A DNA stretch of 64,000 nt. Origin: Membranipora membranacea (Eukaryota > Bryozoa > Gymnolaemata > Cheilostomatida > Membraniporidae). The notes under the pieces were generated by a model. It saw only the letters and a program-made list of their open reading frames with translations. It did not search any database and was not told where the DNA came from. Below are positions 25,121 to 38,212 of the stretch, piece after piece (position 1 is the first letter of the stretch; each line of letters starts with the position of its first letter). The translations under genes were made by a program, and so were the position numbers. Where the stretch lies: NCBI GenBank assembly GCA_914767715.1, contig OU612071.1:8911493-8975492 (forward strand), given 5' to 3'.

Positions 25121-28100
25121 ATGGCTCCAAAATCACCATTGTATTACATCGTCAGCTCCATTGGAAGAGAGGAAGTAAGCATTGTTAGCAGTAATTGGAT
25201 CAAAAACTCAACTTTATTAAAGGAAAAGGACAAGCTAAAACACTCAGTTGTGGTGAGTCATAAATTTTCTTAGCTAAACACTTTTTTTTTTAAATTTCCA
25301 ATATTCAAATATGCAGTTTTATTTTAATGATTTCAAATCTATTTTTTAAGATTTATCAAGTTGGTTCATTTGAAAAGAGTGCCATATGGTTGAAATGCCC
25401 CAAATACTGATTTTTGGTATACATTGGTGTTTAGCAGCGCCAACATGGATTGACAAGACAAAGCCTCGCAAGTGCCTATGCCTTACTGATCTGTGGATAT
25501 TCCAAATCTTATCTTGGATTCCTTTCTTATTGACTAGTGTAACAGCTGCTCTGATTATTTTTTCCAGAAATGCTATTGGCCACCACCCACCACAAACGGA
25601 AAAAGCCTCAGGAAGGAGCATGCATTTCCAGATATTGGCAATTGGAAGTTGTATGACGCGAAGATATTGCAGCTTACAGGTAATGAGACAAAGCTAACAT
25701 TGTCTACGGCATTGGTTTCAATAATTTATCATGATTGCATCACATTATAGGAAAGTACTATATTACGCCGATAAATTCTTGTGGGATATCCCATTCACTT
25801 GGTATTATCGGCTGTGGAATCTTTTAATCTTCGAGGGTGGTTATAGCGGAGATTATAGCTCAAAAAATAATTTCTAAAATGAGAGATTTTCAAAAAAAAG
25901 CACAGCTGATACATATATCCTCAGTAACAGGATGGAACTCGGAGTTGCAACCTCAGTCAATTCATATGTATTTGAGCGCTGCACACATAACATGACCACC
26001 GCATGCACAATAGAGCCAAACTTAAGTTCAATCTACAAAAGTTTGCAGTATTAAGCAAGATCGTGTTGCAAACATATGCCAGCATCCCTCTCACTAAAAT
26101 GTTACGCATTTTCTTTCCAGAGGAACACGAAAAGGCCAAGGTGTATGAGTCGCAAGCAAGAAAGAAGGATGATATCACTACTGGTTAGTTAAACTTTACA
26201 TAAAAATATAAATAAATATAACTGATGTCCCCAGCAATGTGGTTGCTGTTAGGTTGGAGGTAATGGTTCGGTTTAAAGGCTGTCCTTTCCTATGTCTGAA
26301 TTAATTACTATCACTAAGCATCAATATTTACACTAAGGATTAAGGTAAAATCTCATCCAAAATTCTTCAACTGCTTCTTCTGTGTTGCTGAGACATCAAA
26401 ATTTTCTATCCTCAACAACCAGGAATCAGAATGGGGTAATTCTAAAAAAAATTGTCAATCATTCAAAGAAATATTCACATGGCCTGACATTCAAATCAAG
26501 TGTCTGCGCTTTCGACCATTGAAAACTCAGGGAACAGCACTGTATATGTATATATTTAGTCCTGTTTGATCTCGATGTTTCACAGGTCGCTGTACTGCTA
26601 CATAAAAATTGGTCCTGCTTAAGATTTCCCTTGTAAAAAGAGTCAAGGATATTTATTCTAGGTATTCTTACAAGTATTTGGGTTGTTGGATGTTGTCAAT
26701 ATAAACTATTGGCGAGGCAATTTATTTCTGGTAAACAAGCGCAGACTGAACTAATGATTTCATACCACAAACAGGTTAACATTGATGTTTTGGTTTGAAA
26801 ATACTGTGTTTATGTAGATACAGAGGCTGGTGAACGAAGCTTGAGGAAACAAACTCTGTCATCTCCCCAGCGAATTCAGAAGGACCCTAGTAAGTGTATG
26901 CAACATTCTTTTATTTTCACATTTAATTTAGGGCATCCAGTTGCGGTTGGTCGGTTTATGTAGCGAAAAGGACCACTAAATCTTTGGTTGGGAACTGATA
27001 GCAAGCAGTAAGGAGTGGTCACTGTCATGATGTGTATGCATGATTTGCAGTACCGGTATTGGTGTTTTGATATTTGGTGTGAGTTGATCATTACTATACA
27101 CGTTATGGCCGGTCTAGGTATTGCTGCTAGTCAGCATTTCCTTTATACTGTGATATATATTAAAATGTATCCCACATTGAGCACCATTATCGATTTGTTG
27201 CACTCAAACCCCTTGCCGGCAATACGGCAATACGTTAAATATGATCTGTGGTTTGTTAAGGTCCATATAATAAACAATTTTGTGCCCGGTGCAATCATTT
27301 GACTAAGAAAATAATTCAGTTGTAATTTTTTAAAGATGATGGTGATGGAGAAGAGAGGAATGGTGCAAATGATGACAATAGTACACATGATGGCAGTAGT
27401 ATGGCTATACCACTACCGTCATTTGATCTAAAGACCTCTCATGGTGAGTTATAACTCGAGATTGATTCATGAGATAAAATGCATTACCAACTTAAAGACC
27501 GATTATAGAAGAATCATGATAGCGGAACCCACCAGATGCACTTGACTCAGAATTGATTTAATAACCTATAATGTTATTCGAGGCAGCCTCTTCCCAATAT
27601 ATATGTTCAATGATTCGATATCTCTGATTTTTGCAACACAATAAGCTAGCCCAATCATCCAGGCGTTGTTGTAGTCGCAGAAAGGGATCATTATTATTAG
27701 CAAAGTCTATTTTTGACATTGCCTTGGAGTTGCGATATCACGGGAAAGGGGTTGACAACTCCGACCATCTGTGAACAATAATTGAAATACACCAGAAGTG
27801 CTAAACATCTATTTCTCTCTTGGTATCTTCAATATCAACTAACATCCGTTGACAGTTAACGTCCACCATGGGTTCAATATTTAGATGGTTTCTGCCAAAG
27901 ATGAATATCATGGATCCATTTCGGTTCATTGATAACCCATAGTTACATTAAAAGCAGCCACTTTGTTTTGTTGTTAAGTTTAGAGAGAGTGAAAATACGA
28001 CTTCAGAATAAGTACCTAACAATTTATCGACTGCTAGCAAAAAAATTCTTTGTTTTTAGATGAAGATCTCACTTCAACTCCGAAAGAAAAAAGCCCAGAA

Positions 28101-31100
28101 TTATGAGTCCAGAACCATAGGCTAGTACGCGTAAGTATCCCTTTCTCCTTTTAGTCTCTGTACAAAAATCAGGCTCATTGCAACAAAGATACAGTATCCA
28201 GTTTTTTCTGAGACTTGAACAGTATTGCTCAAATGAGAGAACAATATTGGAATAGATAATAGCCAGACAACTTTGGACCGGAACTGAGATCTGCCTCCGC
28301 TTCTAACACTTAATTGGAATGCCTCAGAATCATGCATAGGTGGTTCAATATATCAGTGCACTATTTAAAACATGTTCATTGCAGTAAGATGAAGTTGGAT
28401 TGAACCTATAGCAGGACAATTTCAAAAAGAATACAGATAAGCTTAAGATTTTTGAAAACTTATCATCTGAAATCCTTTTCACATAATTTGGTCAAATATT
28501 TGAATAAATTCCAACCAATAAATTGGCCGAGGTCACTGCAGAGTAATCAATTTTGTTGCTGATGATAAATGTGACCAACTTGATCCGAATCGATACGGTA
28601 ATTTCCGGACTACAATAGCTCAGTCAAGTTTGCTAGACGGATATTTATCATCTGTTCCTATCAAAACTGTGGACCGCCTCGCTACCTTTGTTCTGTAACT
28701 AGATTTAAGCTCATTGGTCACTTTTTCAGCTCAACAATGGTATACTATAACAACACAACCCTATTAGTAACGAAATACATAAATATCTTATGAGTTATCC
28801 CCCTCTGTGAAAAATGGTGGACAACTCCTGATTGAACTGTTGAACCTCGATAAGGAACTTTTAGCATTGAATGGAATACTATGATTTTAATTCCAAGTTT
28901 TTATTGTAGATGGATATTCACAATCGTGTGTGGAGTTGGGGGAAACTTCAAATCAGAAAATTGAAAGTGAGTTATTTGAATGTTGATGAATAGATCAATA
29001 CTCCCTGGATGGCAGCGACCATTTCGATCTAAATCATACATTTTTTTATCTGTTTGTCAATTATTAGGCTGTCACTTACTGCCAACACCAACACAATCAG
29101 GCAAAGTAATTCATCCACAGTCTTCCCTCAAATACAGGACAAAGTACCCCAATATATTCTTTGCGAAACAAGAGACTTTGCCTTTGGTTGTATCGCTGGA
29201 AAAAACTTTGTGAATAATTGGTTGAATGGATTTTCATATTTCTTCTATAGGGTTGCTGACAAACCTTGATATGAAGGTCAGCAAGATAATCACACACCTT
29301 GAGAGAGGAGAGAGTGGCAGTTGCTCTGCAGTCGAGAAAAACATACTCGACATGTTTGAGAGCCCTCTGATATCTCCAGAGGAGCTCACGCTTTTCAACG
29401 AGCAACTCAAAGAGGATGATACCAAGTATCAGCAGTTTGTAAGTAGACCAGTGGTTAATCAGTACTTTAATTTGCAATATCAAAAATTTTGGGTAGCAAA
29501 CATGCTGCAAAAATAGGTGGATATGTAAAAGGGTGGCTAGATTTGGCCTGGAGTTCAGGGGTCTAGGGAAGAATCATTTCTGCAGCACATGATCTACATC
29601 TGATATGAATCATGACTGTGCTCGAGTTAGTTCGCTCTTATTAAACATAACGGCAAAGAGAAGGCGAATTACAGAATGTCAACCATATCGGCAGATCGGC
29701 TACATGGGGGCCTGGACGGAAAAAACAGACTTTTTAACTTTCATGACACATATACAGATACGCCATTATAAAAATGTTGTGTTTTTTTCAGTTTCCATAA
29801 AATTTATTCTTGCAGCAAAAATTCTGTGAGACAATCGGAGGAAGGAGCCTCACCGAGGCTGTTTTCACCACAATGAGGAGAGTGGCTTCAAACCATGTTT
29901 GGCAGCATTTCACGCTGCAGGGCACAAAGACAAAACAGTGCCTTGCAGGTACAAGAGTCTTCAAGACGATAGGAAGTAAGTAAAGGCTTTGATGACAAAA
30001 TGCTGCCTTAAGCATAATTTACACACCTTTGTTGATTGAATGAGTGCTTTCAGAATTATTAGCGGAAGTTACCTGCCCATGAGGTTTTGGAAGACAACTA
30101 CTTGTGTAAGGCATTTAGTATGAACCCTCATGTGATGGGCAACATAGACAATTGTTATTCATTATTTACTCTGTGAGCTTTTAAGGGTAGAAGCACATGA
30201 TATTTATGAGCAGGCAGGGGTAGTGGTTCTCACTGTACTTCAAACATTTTATGATAAATCTAGACAGGACATTAAATGGAGTATTAGCAGTGATGCATTT
30301 ATTCTAGGGTGCCATTACACCATTGGGATGTGTAGTAGCAATGGTGTTATCATCAATCATACTTTGAGTTTGAGCTTTTCGAGATCAACTGATATTAATT
30401 TTAATCTACCCTATACGAGTTTAGTTTTCGCGGCATTTAGGATTCGCATTTCGGTTGATTCCTAGGTTGCGAAATTTAGTGTATCTTAAATTAAACTCAC
30501 TCACCATAGTTGCATAAACCATGTACAATTATACAGGAATACACCTTCCCAAGCATGCAAGCTAGCGTGGTCTAGTGGTCTAAGTGTCTGCCTTGCAATC
30601 AGATGGAGAATTATGCCCTGGGTTTGAATCCCAGCTTGGACATTTTTTTTAAATTTAAACTCTAGCTAAATTAAACTCCTATAGGGTAAATGATTTCTTT
30701 AAAAAATAACAACTCGAATGTGATTGTGAAACGCTGCTCAATCTCACGCAATTTTCAAACTCAAAACCCAATTAAAGTTGATCAAGTAGTAAATAAAATC
30801 TGGACTGCAGACCAAATGAGAACAACATTGCCAATAAACATTTCAATGGTCAAAACTCAAGTGCCTGTATATTGTGCTTTGTTTAAGTTTCTTATGTTCA
30901 ATATGTTTTACCCCAGTTTTGTTTGACTGCCTGCGCTGCCTTCTAGTAATTGATATGTTTATCTTTCAAAGGAGCTGTGAGGGCACTGGGATACAATGAC
31001 ACTGTGTTGAAAGAGAAGATGGGGGATCTCTGTAGAGCCGCACCTAATCAGAAGGGCGGCATCAACTTTAGTGTTGGAAACAAAATGTAAGTTGACTGGC

Positions 31101-31650
31101 AAATGGCCTGTCATGACAACCTTTGTTGGGTGGGGAGGGAGCGCCGACAAAGCTTGTCAAGACATACTATCTGGCTCAGTACAATGAATTGCGCACAGAC
31201 TGGCACTTTTAGGTTAATTGCAGTTCAAGCTCCAGGTAGTCAAGTTTCATTGAAAGACTTAAGATTGTGTAAGGTCTTTCAAGTAAGTCTTAGCCTAGTT
31301 TCTCTAAACAAGTTACAAATATGTATGCAGCTTGTTAGAACTAAAAGTGGCGAGCAAATAGCAAAGGTCATTGCTAAGCCGATGCTCAATGAATGATAAA
31401 TTTTTATTTGAGGAGCCCTATTTTGAGTTTACTCTCTGACTCTGTTACCATTCAATCCAACGAATCATATAACTATTTTGAGCTTTGAGCTCAGACCTCT
31501 GTACAAGAGCGGACAACTCCTTAAAATACAAAGGAGTCTTGAAAGAAGCATTGTATCGGTGGAGTTGAACCAAATGCATTGTAGAAAAACAACTGTAATA
31601 AGAATGTGTTGTTATTCTCTTCTTTTAGAAAATCACAGAGCTTACTCTGA
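25121..31650 (+). CDS. DUF4806-family protein
   Basis: Ten exons, 25121-25252, 25568-25679, 26121-26183, 26818-26889, 27336-27443, 28910-28966, 29251-29438, 29816-29975, 30972-31086 and 31629-31650, join in frame to give about 342 aa. The start MAPKSPLYYIVSSIGREEVS is followed by VSSNWI and, across intron 1, by KCYWPPPTTNGK and IGNWKLYDAKIL. This YxVV...W / YWPP / W..Y arrangement is typical of the N-terminus of DUF4806 proteins. The middle (about 80-180) is acidic and low-complexity. The C-terminal part has PEELTLFNEQLKEDDTKYQQ, FCETIGGRSLTEAVFTTMRR and RVASNHVWQHFTLQGTKTKQ. These match the DUF4806 pattern of a helix, a GG turn and a W..F..QG.K segment. Function of this family is not established; a nuclear or chromatin role is only a guess. 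The last six coding residues come from a tiny final exon, the least certain part. Confidence 0.82.
28060..28130 (+). other. Candidate poison (cassette) exon in the DUF4806 gene
   Basis: It has a strong acceptor (pyrimidine run then TTTTTAG) and a strong donor (CGC|GTAAGT). It enters in phase 1 like its neighbours, but its frame EDLTSTPKEKSPEL ends at a TGA (28104-28106). Including it would remove the DUF4806 domain. Skipping it keeps the frame between 27443 and 28910. Confidence 0.5.
30561..30642 (+). repeat. tRNA-like sequence (SINE head or tRNA pseudogene)
   Basis: It has a box A-like TGGTCTAGTGGTCTAAG, an anticodon-like loop CTTGCAA (would read TGC, Ala) and a perfect T-arm CTGGGTTTGAATCCCAG. 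An eight-T run follows. The acceptor ends do not pair properly, so it is not a working tRNA gene. It lies in an intron of the DUF4806 gene. Confidence 0.6.
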
Positions 31651-31683
31651 ATGGGGACAGCGATGACTGCAGCATAGATAGCC

Positions 31684-31689
31684 AATAAA
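31684..31689 (+). terminator. Poly(A) signal after the DUF4806 gene
   Basis: AATAAA lies 34 bp past the TGA at 31648-31650, a close fit to a short 3' UTR, and supports the placement of the last exon. Confidence 0.65.
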
Positions 31690-31988
31690 GTAAAAAAATA
31701 GATATCTAACCGATTTTATTTTTCTCCACCATTAATGTTCATTTTTTACTTTTGATAAACAAAATTGTTGATTACACGTATATAATCATCATTGAACATT
31801 ATTTTGCAATGAATAAAACAACTTGGAACATCACTACACTCTTTGCTAATCAGATGACGAATATGATCGATTTGATAGACTTGTGAGGTAAACAGAGCTT
31901 TGAAAGTTGTAGTGCTGAAGCAATGGCTGTTGTCTTACTGTCATTGCTGTGCAGTGCAAATCGTCAAGTCATTTAAATTTGGAAATTT

Positions 31989-32150
31989 TAATGGAGTTCA
32001 GCATTGACGAATTGGATTGTTATGATGACGTTATATAAATGGTTTCTCCAAATATCGGGCAAAAACATGCTTTTAGTAGAGTTCGACGATGACGGATTGG
32101 ATTGTTATAAAGACATTATCTAGATGGTTTCTTCAAATATCGGGCAAAAT
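31989..32150. repeat. Tandem duplication of about 85 bp
   Basis: Two diverged copies share GAGTTC, GACGAATTGGATTGTTAT (second GACGGATTGGATTGTTAT), ATGGTTTCTCCAAATATCGG and GCAAAA. No coding content. Confidence 0.65.
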
Positions 32151-32359
32151 GCGCTCAGGGAATCGCCACAATACTGGGTTTCAATGATAAAAAATTTTAT
32201 CGTGAAACTGTTATGAAAACATTTTGTAAAACATCGTTCGAAACTATTATCACGACAATAAAATTGTGTCTACACATTTTGCTATTTTGATGTCGTGGCA
32301 CGACGTTATCACGAGGACCACTACTGTTATGATAATGTTATCAGAAGATTTTCATAACA

Positions 32360-32385
32360 TTTTGTGTTTGCTGGGTGATTAGTGT
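32360..32385 (-). repeat. MITE-like terminus matching 18404
   Basis: CATTTTGTGTTTGCTGGG is the reverse complement of a close variant of the sequence at 18404-18430. The region just left (32180-32350) also shares TATCACGA and ATAATGTTAT words with the 18.4 kb element. Confidence 0.45.
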
Positions 32386-32579
32386 TCGGCATAGTAAATG
32401 ACCCAATAGATATTGTAGTGCCACTGAAACACAATCCAACATAATATGGGATTCTCAAACACATGTAGGCCGTGAGTGCTAGCCTTATAGTGAAAAGTTA
32501 CACTCAGAGGACTTTTTAGCATAGAGAGGGTCAGTGCTGCACAGGATTTCACTATTCATCATCTCTTCATCTTATACAG

Positions 32580-33336
32580 ATATCTCCTGTGCATCTCGCT
32601 ACAAACTGAATCCATATCGAGGTACCTGCACCAGATTTGTCAGGACACTTCTCAGCTGGTTTGATGCTAAGGCAACCTGTGAGAAATCTTGTGAATATCT
32701 CGCTACATTTGATACTTTAGAGTCTGCTTCCTGGGTCAGACACCAACAGCTTACCGCAGGTAACTTCTCAATTCCACCATATTTTCTGTTTTGCGGATAA
32801 GTCTATGGGACAAATTCGAGATCACAAATTTGTGAATCTGAGATAATCTTGAATGTGTTGTGGTGAACAATATTCTTAGCAAAGACAACTAATTCAGACC
32901 AAAACAGTACATCGATTATCATCATATTGTAAGAGAACTAGCGCTATCCAGGTTTGTTTCTCAAATATATCATTCATGTCACGATTTGTAACACTTTGGG
33001 CAAAAGTAATTTTCAACAGCTATCCTTACTCAGAGTGGTATTATTGAGAGCTTACTCTAGAAAATAGGCAACTTGGTAACAAGTCTATGATTACTATTTT
33101 TAGGGTGGACAGGAGCGGCTTGGATTGGCGCAAGAAAACTAAGCAACAGCCCAGCGTTCAGATGGTATGGTATCAATACAGGGCCTGTAACTTTGAGTTA
33201 CTGGGCAGGCGGGCAACCTATTCCTCCCAGCACCCAGCATTGCATGACTACCTGGGCATAGGGCCTTCATTACTAATGGGGTGACCATGATTGTAACACT
33301 AAACTGTACTTCAAATGTGAGGTGAAAACTAACTAA
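32580..33336 (+). pseudogene. C-type lectin-like pseudogene E (exons 3 and 4 only)
   Basis: Exon 3 (32580-32759, 180 bp) is open and starts DISCASRYKLNPYRGTC. Exon 4 (33104-33336, 233 bp) keeps AWIGARKL, FRWYGINTGPVTLSYW and GQPIPPSTQHC. It then has a G-to-T change making TAG at about 33257 in TTWA-stop, and a TAC-to-TAA change shortly after. The downstream frame is otherwise kept to the final EVKTN-stop, so decay is recent. No exon 1 or 2 homology is seen in the 900 bp upstream. The lost part may have been removed by the repeats lying there. Confidence 0.85.
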
Positions 33337-33363
33337 TTTCTGTACATCTACTGCCGTATCTCC

Positions 33364-33369
33364 AATAAA
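33364..33369 (+). terminator. Poly(A) signal after lectin pseudogene E
   Basis: AATAAA within CCAATAAAATAC, at the same distance from the stop as in gene D. Confidence 0.5.
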
Positions 33370-34009
33370 ATACTTCTCAAAAAACATTGCCCCATAGATG
33401 ATTACAATAATTATCACTGCAATCAATTGATTTGGTTGCCCCAAGCGCAATAACCTCTAGAAAGGCTGAATCATATCTGATTGGGTTGGTATCGGGGATA
33501 AGCTTTTGGCTGCATTTTACGGCTCGAAACTTAAGGTGTCCACATACTGCTTAGAGGGTAACAAGAAGTGTTAAATCCTCGTACTGAGGCTGTGATACAT
33601 CTGATACGAGGACGCATTCAAGAAGTGAGAGGTCTCTAGATCTCTCAAAATGAATGTGCAAAAGTTGCAAAAATCTGACAGCGACACTTTGACCATAGCC
33701 TATAGATGGACTGTCAATATTGAGAATGAATATGTCAGTCCAATGGAGCAGAAAATAGGAACCCTTTCTGTTAACACCCTGGAGACTTATCGATAAGGGA
33801 ATATCCAATCTTCTCATATCTTTAATCCTGATTTTAAAGGGCTTTTTCGAAGCTTTTCATAACATTAGAATAACATAACCTCTACAATACATGATTCTAA
33901 CGCTGAGACTTGAAATATGCTTATACTTAAATTTCTGAAATGGGAAGAGACAGATCGTGTGTTATCGATAACTTTGTCGATGATACTCTGAAAATGGCGT
34001 CATTGTATG

Positions 34010-34209
34010 GGTCTGGTAACAGGTTCACAAAGTTTGACTTTCAATATTACATTAATATAACGTTAGTATCATGCTCCAAATATCTGATATTAACAAGCAA
34101 GATGGTGTTTCACTTGTCGGCCCAGATACAGTAAGCCCTTATACAGCAATAATCCTCAATAGAAGCATACAAAAGACACCACTCTAATTGAACTCCTGAA
34201 TGTACAAAG
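34010..34209 (+). promoter_or_regulatory. Shared 5' block upstream of lectin gene F
   Basis: It contains ATCTGATATTAACAAGCAAG, GGTGTTTCACTTG, CGGCCCAGATACA and AAAGACACCACTCTAATTGA, aligning with the block before genes B, G and J. An insertion of about 20 bp is present near 34140. Confidence 0.45.
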
Positions 34210-37200
34210 ACGGACGTTTCAGTGGAGACCTGTAGACCTGATCGTCAAAGTAAAGCCATTGTCGGAGCATTTACTCTGGTATTCCTGCTGATAGCTATAA
34301 TGTTTTGTGTCGGTGGTATCGGTGCTCTTCACATCAAAGGGCTTCAGGAGAGGATTGAGAGTTAAGAAAAGGTAACCTCAATTTTATATTTAATGTCTAC
34401 CCAAAGCCAATGTATGTTATATTATTCAGGCAAGCACTTACGATAAAGTTGTGTCAGCTTTGAGGTAACTGTCATTCTCTAGATAACGATGTCACAGTGA
34501 ACAGGATGGGCAATAAAAAAACAAGCACATCCAGTTCACCTGTGACATCATAATGCAGAGAATAAGAGTAAAATTCCCTTATAGGAGGCATTCTTGTTTT
34601 TTTTCTCCAATAATTGATGCCAAGTAGAGCATCAAATTTTTTACCGCGCAAATATGACACAAATTTATCATAATCAACTGCCCGACTATAACATGCATCA
34701 ATCTTTAGGTAAAATCATTTAATGGTATGGCCGCAGACTTAGAAAATTTACTTATCAAGCAATCATTCAAACCTTTCTAAATCGGGGTTGTTGGAACAGG
34801 AAACTCTGATGCAAAACATAAAATAGGACGATGGGATACACTGTTTTCAATAATATGGTAGCTTGTGAGTATTAATGGCAAGATCTGTTGCTCCATTTCA
34901 GGTTTGTGGAACCAATCAAGATGATCCGATTGACAAGCGAGAGGTCCTTTCATTGTCATCTACATCGTCGATACAAGACATCCAAGCTCTTCTTGTGACC
35001 CAGCTACAGGAAATAATATCTAACGTGCAAGTCCAGTGCAAGGTTGGGGATTCGGACCTCCAGTGTGAAATCACTGATCAGGCTGAGGAACTCAGAAAAG
35101 AGATGGAATCTGAATCCTTGAATGTTCAACAGCAATTTGATGAAATTCGTTTGCAACTCAGTGAAGTACTTGGTACAGTTTATAAAGAGATTGAGAGTGT
35201 TACCAACAAGATAGAGTTTTACCATCCTAATTATACAGGTAATTATCAATTCAGATTCTATATTGTATTCTTGTAGTGTCAGCTAATTGATGATTGCCTT
35301 ATATTGGGTCTTTTTTCAGAAAGCTTCAGTCATCAGAGGAGAATGGAAAATAAAGCAGATGATGCCAGCTATTGGTTAGCTAGGGGGCATCGTTAATGAC
35401 CTCTCTGTTCAAGAAGTGCTGCTGAATGAAATCCCATTTTACATACGATACCTTTTACTAATGAGAGGTCAATACCTTATAGTAGTAGTGTTCCTTAGCA
35501 TGCATATGTTCTTTCATGATATACTGTTTATTGTCTCTTTATATTCTGCAGATATCACTTGTGCCTCTGGCTACAAACTGGATCCATATCGAGGTACATG
35601 CACCGGATTTGTGAGGACCGCTCTAAGCTGGTTTGATGCTAGAGAAGGTCGTGAAAATGGTGGTGAATATCTCGCCACATTTGATACTGTGGAGTCAGCT
35701 TCCTGGGTCAGCCACCAACAGCTTACTGCAGGTAACTACTTGATTTCACTATCCAATACATAGTGACTCCTATTTTGAGTGAGTGTCTCTGGACTGATTC
35801 TCTCGACTTTCACCTTCAGATAAAATTCTTTTGCATTATTGTGTAATTGTCACTTAGATTCAGAATTGGCAGGTTATGCCTGAGGGGGTAAGAAAACTCA
35901 ACAGCCACCCAAGTGAGAAAACCTTGTTGCCCCATAACGTTTGTTGTAGCTTATCAAGTCATTATGATGACAATTATATCAAATATTATCTATTTTAGGA
36001 TGGACGGGTAGCGCCTTGATTGGGGGAAGGAAACTTGGCAAAAGCCCCACGTTCAGATGGTACAGTATCAATACAGGGCCTGTATCTCTGAGTTACTGGG
36101 CAGTGGGGCAACCTAGTCGTCCAGGCACAGAACACTGTATCCACACATGGGGTGACTACAGATGCAGTTCAAGGCAGTACTTCATCTGTGAGCAAAAAAG
36201 TACCTAAGCTGTTGCCATCTTATGTATACCCGATCCTAATATTGTTTGGTATTCACTAATATGTAAAATAAAACATTACAGAACTAAGACTGCCTTGTAA
36301 ATCTTACATTTTTAAGGATAATCAATGAGTTGCAGGCCCAAACGAGATTTTGTTGGTAGATAGAATTATAGAATAGTCTGTGACCAAGGCAAAAGAGCGG
36401 ACAGCAAGATTTCTACCACTTAAGTGAATGTTGATGTTGTCTGTTCTCAAGGTTAAGCTTCCTTTAGCATCACTCTGTGTAAGGATAGCTGCTGAGAGTT
36501 AATTATTTCCCGTAATGTTGAGTTAAGTAACAAATAGTGACTGAAATGATGCAGTTTGAGCAACAAACTTTCGATGGGGCTGGTTCTCTCAACGTTGTTC
36601 AAAATAATCATGATAACTGATGGAGTGAGTTTTTGCTCAGAAGAATCTTATATCACAAAAAATTCAAGGTCTTTCTATTTAACAAAATTTTGTTCTCGAT
36701 TTTGTCTTAAACCACTGCTGACACAGCTGAGCTTTGCCCAGCAGAGCCACCAGTCAAAAATTTAAACAGCTAGCCAGTAGCTTTGAATGGAGTTATATGG
36801 GCTTTCAAAATGTAGGGAGTATCTTGTTCTCCAGCCATCCACCATTAGTGATGACAAATGTTGTTTTTGACCAATCAGGTGCCTTTAAAATCTAGCTGAG
36901 ATCCAACATTTTTATAAGTGTTGGATCTGAGTAATTATCAGCATCTATCTTTGTGTTAATATTGAAAGCTTAGCCTAGAAAGCAGAAAGTCTATGATTAC
37001 TATTTTTAGGGTGGACAGAAGCAGCTTGGATTGGCGCAATGAAACTCAGCAACAGCGCAGAGTTCAGATGGTATGGTATCAATACTGGACCTGTAACATT
37101 GAGTTACTGGGCAGTCGGGCAACCTAACAATCCCGGCACCCAGCATTGTGTTGGTCCCTCGGGAGACTGCTATCGCTATTACTGGTGTGACCTCGGTTGT

Positions 37201-37245
37201 AGCGCATATAAACTGTACTTCCTATGTGAGCAGGAAATTAACTAA
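34210..37245 (+). pseudogene. C-type lectin-like gene F with two alternative last exons; start lost
   Basis: Exon 1 homology (34210-34371) has ACG where paralogues have ATG, and a TTA-to-TAA nonsense change three codons before its donor. Exon 2 (34902-35238) is open with the usual stalk and NYT end. Exon 3 (35552-35731) is open, but the conserved first long-range CTLD cysteine is Arg (AREGRENGG). Two terminal exons follow, both with acceptors and in the same phase. Exon 4a (35999-36207) reads GWTGSALIGG, GQPSRPGTEHC, and lacks seven residues before the last cysteines. Exon 4b (37010-37245) is full length with GQPNNPGTQHC and YYWCDLGC. Each has its own AATAAA (36267, 37285). Damage in exon 1 argues for a pseudogene unless another first exon is used. 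Confidence 0.8.
36267..36272 (+). terminator. Poly(A) signal for exon 4a of gene F
   Basis: AATAAA in TGTAAAATAAAACAT, about 60 bp past the stop at 36205-36207. It matches the 3' end of genes B and G. Confidence 0.5.
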
Positions 37246-37284
37246 TATATGCAATGTCTTGTTATATGTCGCCAAACAGTATAC

Positions 37285-37290
37285 AATAAA
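37285..37290 (+). terminator. Poly(A) signal for exon 4b of gene F
   Basis: AATAAA in TACAATAAAATACT, about 40 bp past the stop at 37243-37245. It matches the 3' end type of genes D and E. Confidence 0.5.
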
Positions 37291-38009
37291 ATACTCCTGA
37301 AAAGAAATTGCCTTTTTGTTTACACCAGATCCAATTGATGTGATGTGATATATAAACCAACATTATATATTTGCCTGCATGCAGCAGAGATTGGGATTTC
37401 TTAATAGAACGACTGCAGCGGTAAATTTCACATAACTTCAGGAGGTGTGGCAATGGTGTGTAAAATGATAGAGAGACGGGAAATTTACTTATCACCACAT
37501 ATTTCTTTGAAGGACTTGCAGATATATTACAAAACGATGGTCCGATCATACGATGTAAAGCCCCAGCTGGGTGTTTCTATATAACTGTATATTATGATAT
37601 CGTCCATGAGATTATAGCGTATGTATTGGCTCTGATTAGCTGGTGGATCGGAGAGAAGCAATGCCAGGTGAGATGGCACTTTCCAGAAAGTGTTAGTGTT
37701 ATAGTGAATGTGAAAGTTATTCACGTCATCTATCACTATATCTCAATCTCAATCTCTCTTTCAGTGACCTGCTATTGGCTTTCTTTGCCACCCAACAGCC
37801 AATCAGCTCAGTGCAAACACATTTACTGTCAAAACCTCCTCCATATAAGAATCCTAATGCAGTGACAGACCTACATAATACACCAAAGTATGGAGAACAA
37901 GCAATGATACAATATTATTGTGACGCTTCAATTTCTGAAATGGGAAGAGACAGGGTGTGTTATCAGTAACTTTGTTGATGATACTCTGAATTTAGTGTCA
38001 TTATAGGGG

Positions 38010-38212
38010 TCAGGTAACAGGATCTGTAATGGTATGTAAGTGATGGTAATATGTATGACCTTCAAGATTACATTACTACAACGGTAGTATCATGCTCAGA
38101 ATTCCTGATAATAACAAGCAAGCTGGTGCTTCACATGCCGGCCCACATACAAGAAGCCTTCTTAGGAGCATATACCAAACACCACTCTACCTGAATCCTT
38201 GACTGAGCAAAG
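38010..38212 (+). promoter_or_regulatory. Shared 5' block upstream of lectin gene G
   Basis: A close copy of the block before gene B: CTGATAATAACAAGCAAGCT, GGTGCTTCACATGCCGGCCC and CATATACCAAACACCACTC. A longer upstream part (about 37880-37960, ending TGGGAAGAGACAGG) is also shared with genes B, C and H. Confidence 0.55.

Noticed and set aside
30561-30642. A functional tRNA-Ala gene
   Set aside because: The T-arm is perfect and the loop could read TGC, but the acceptor strands do not pair and the anticodon stem has a mismatch.
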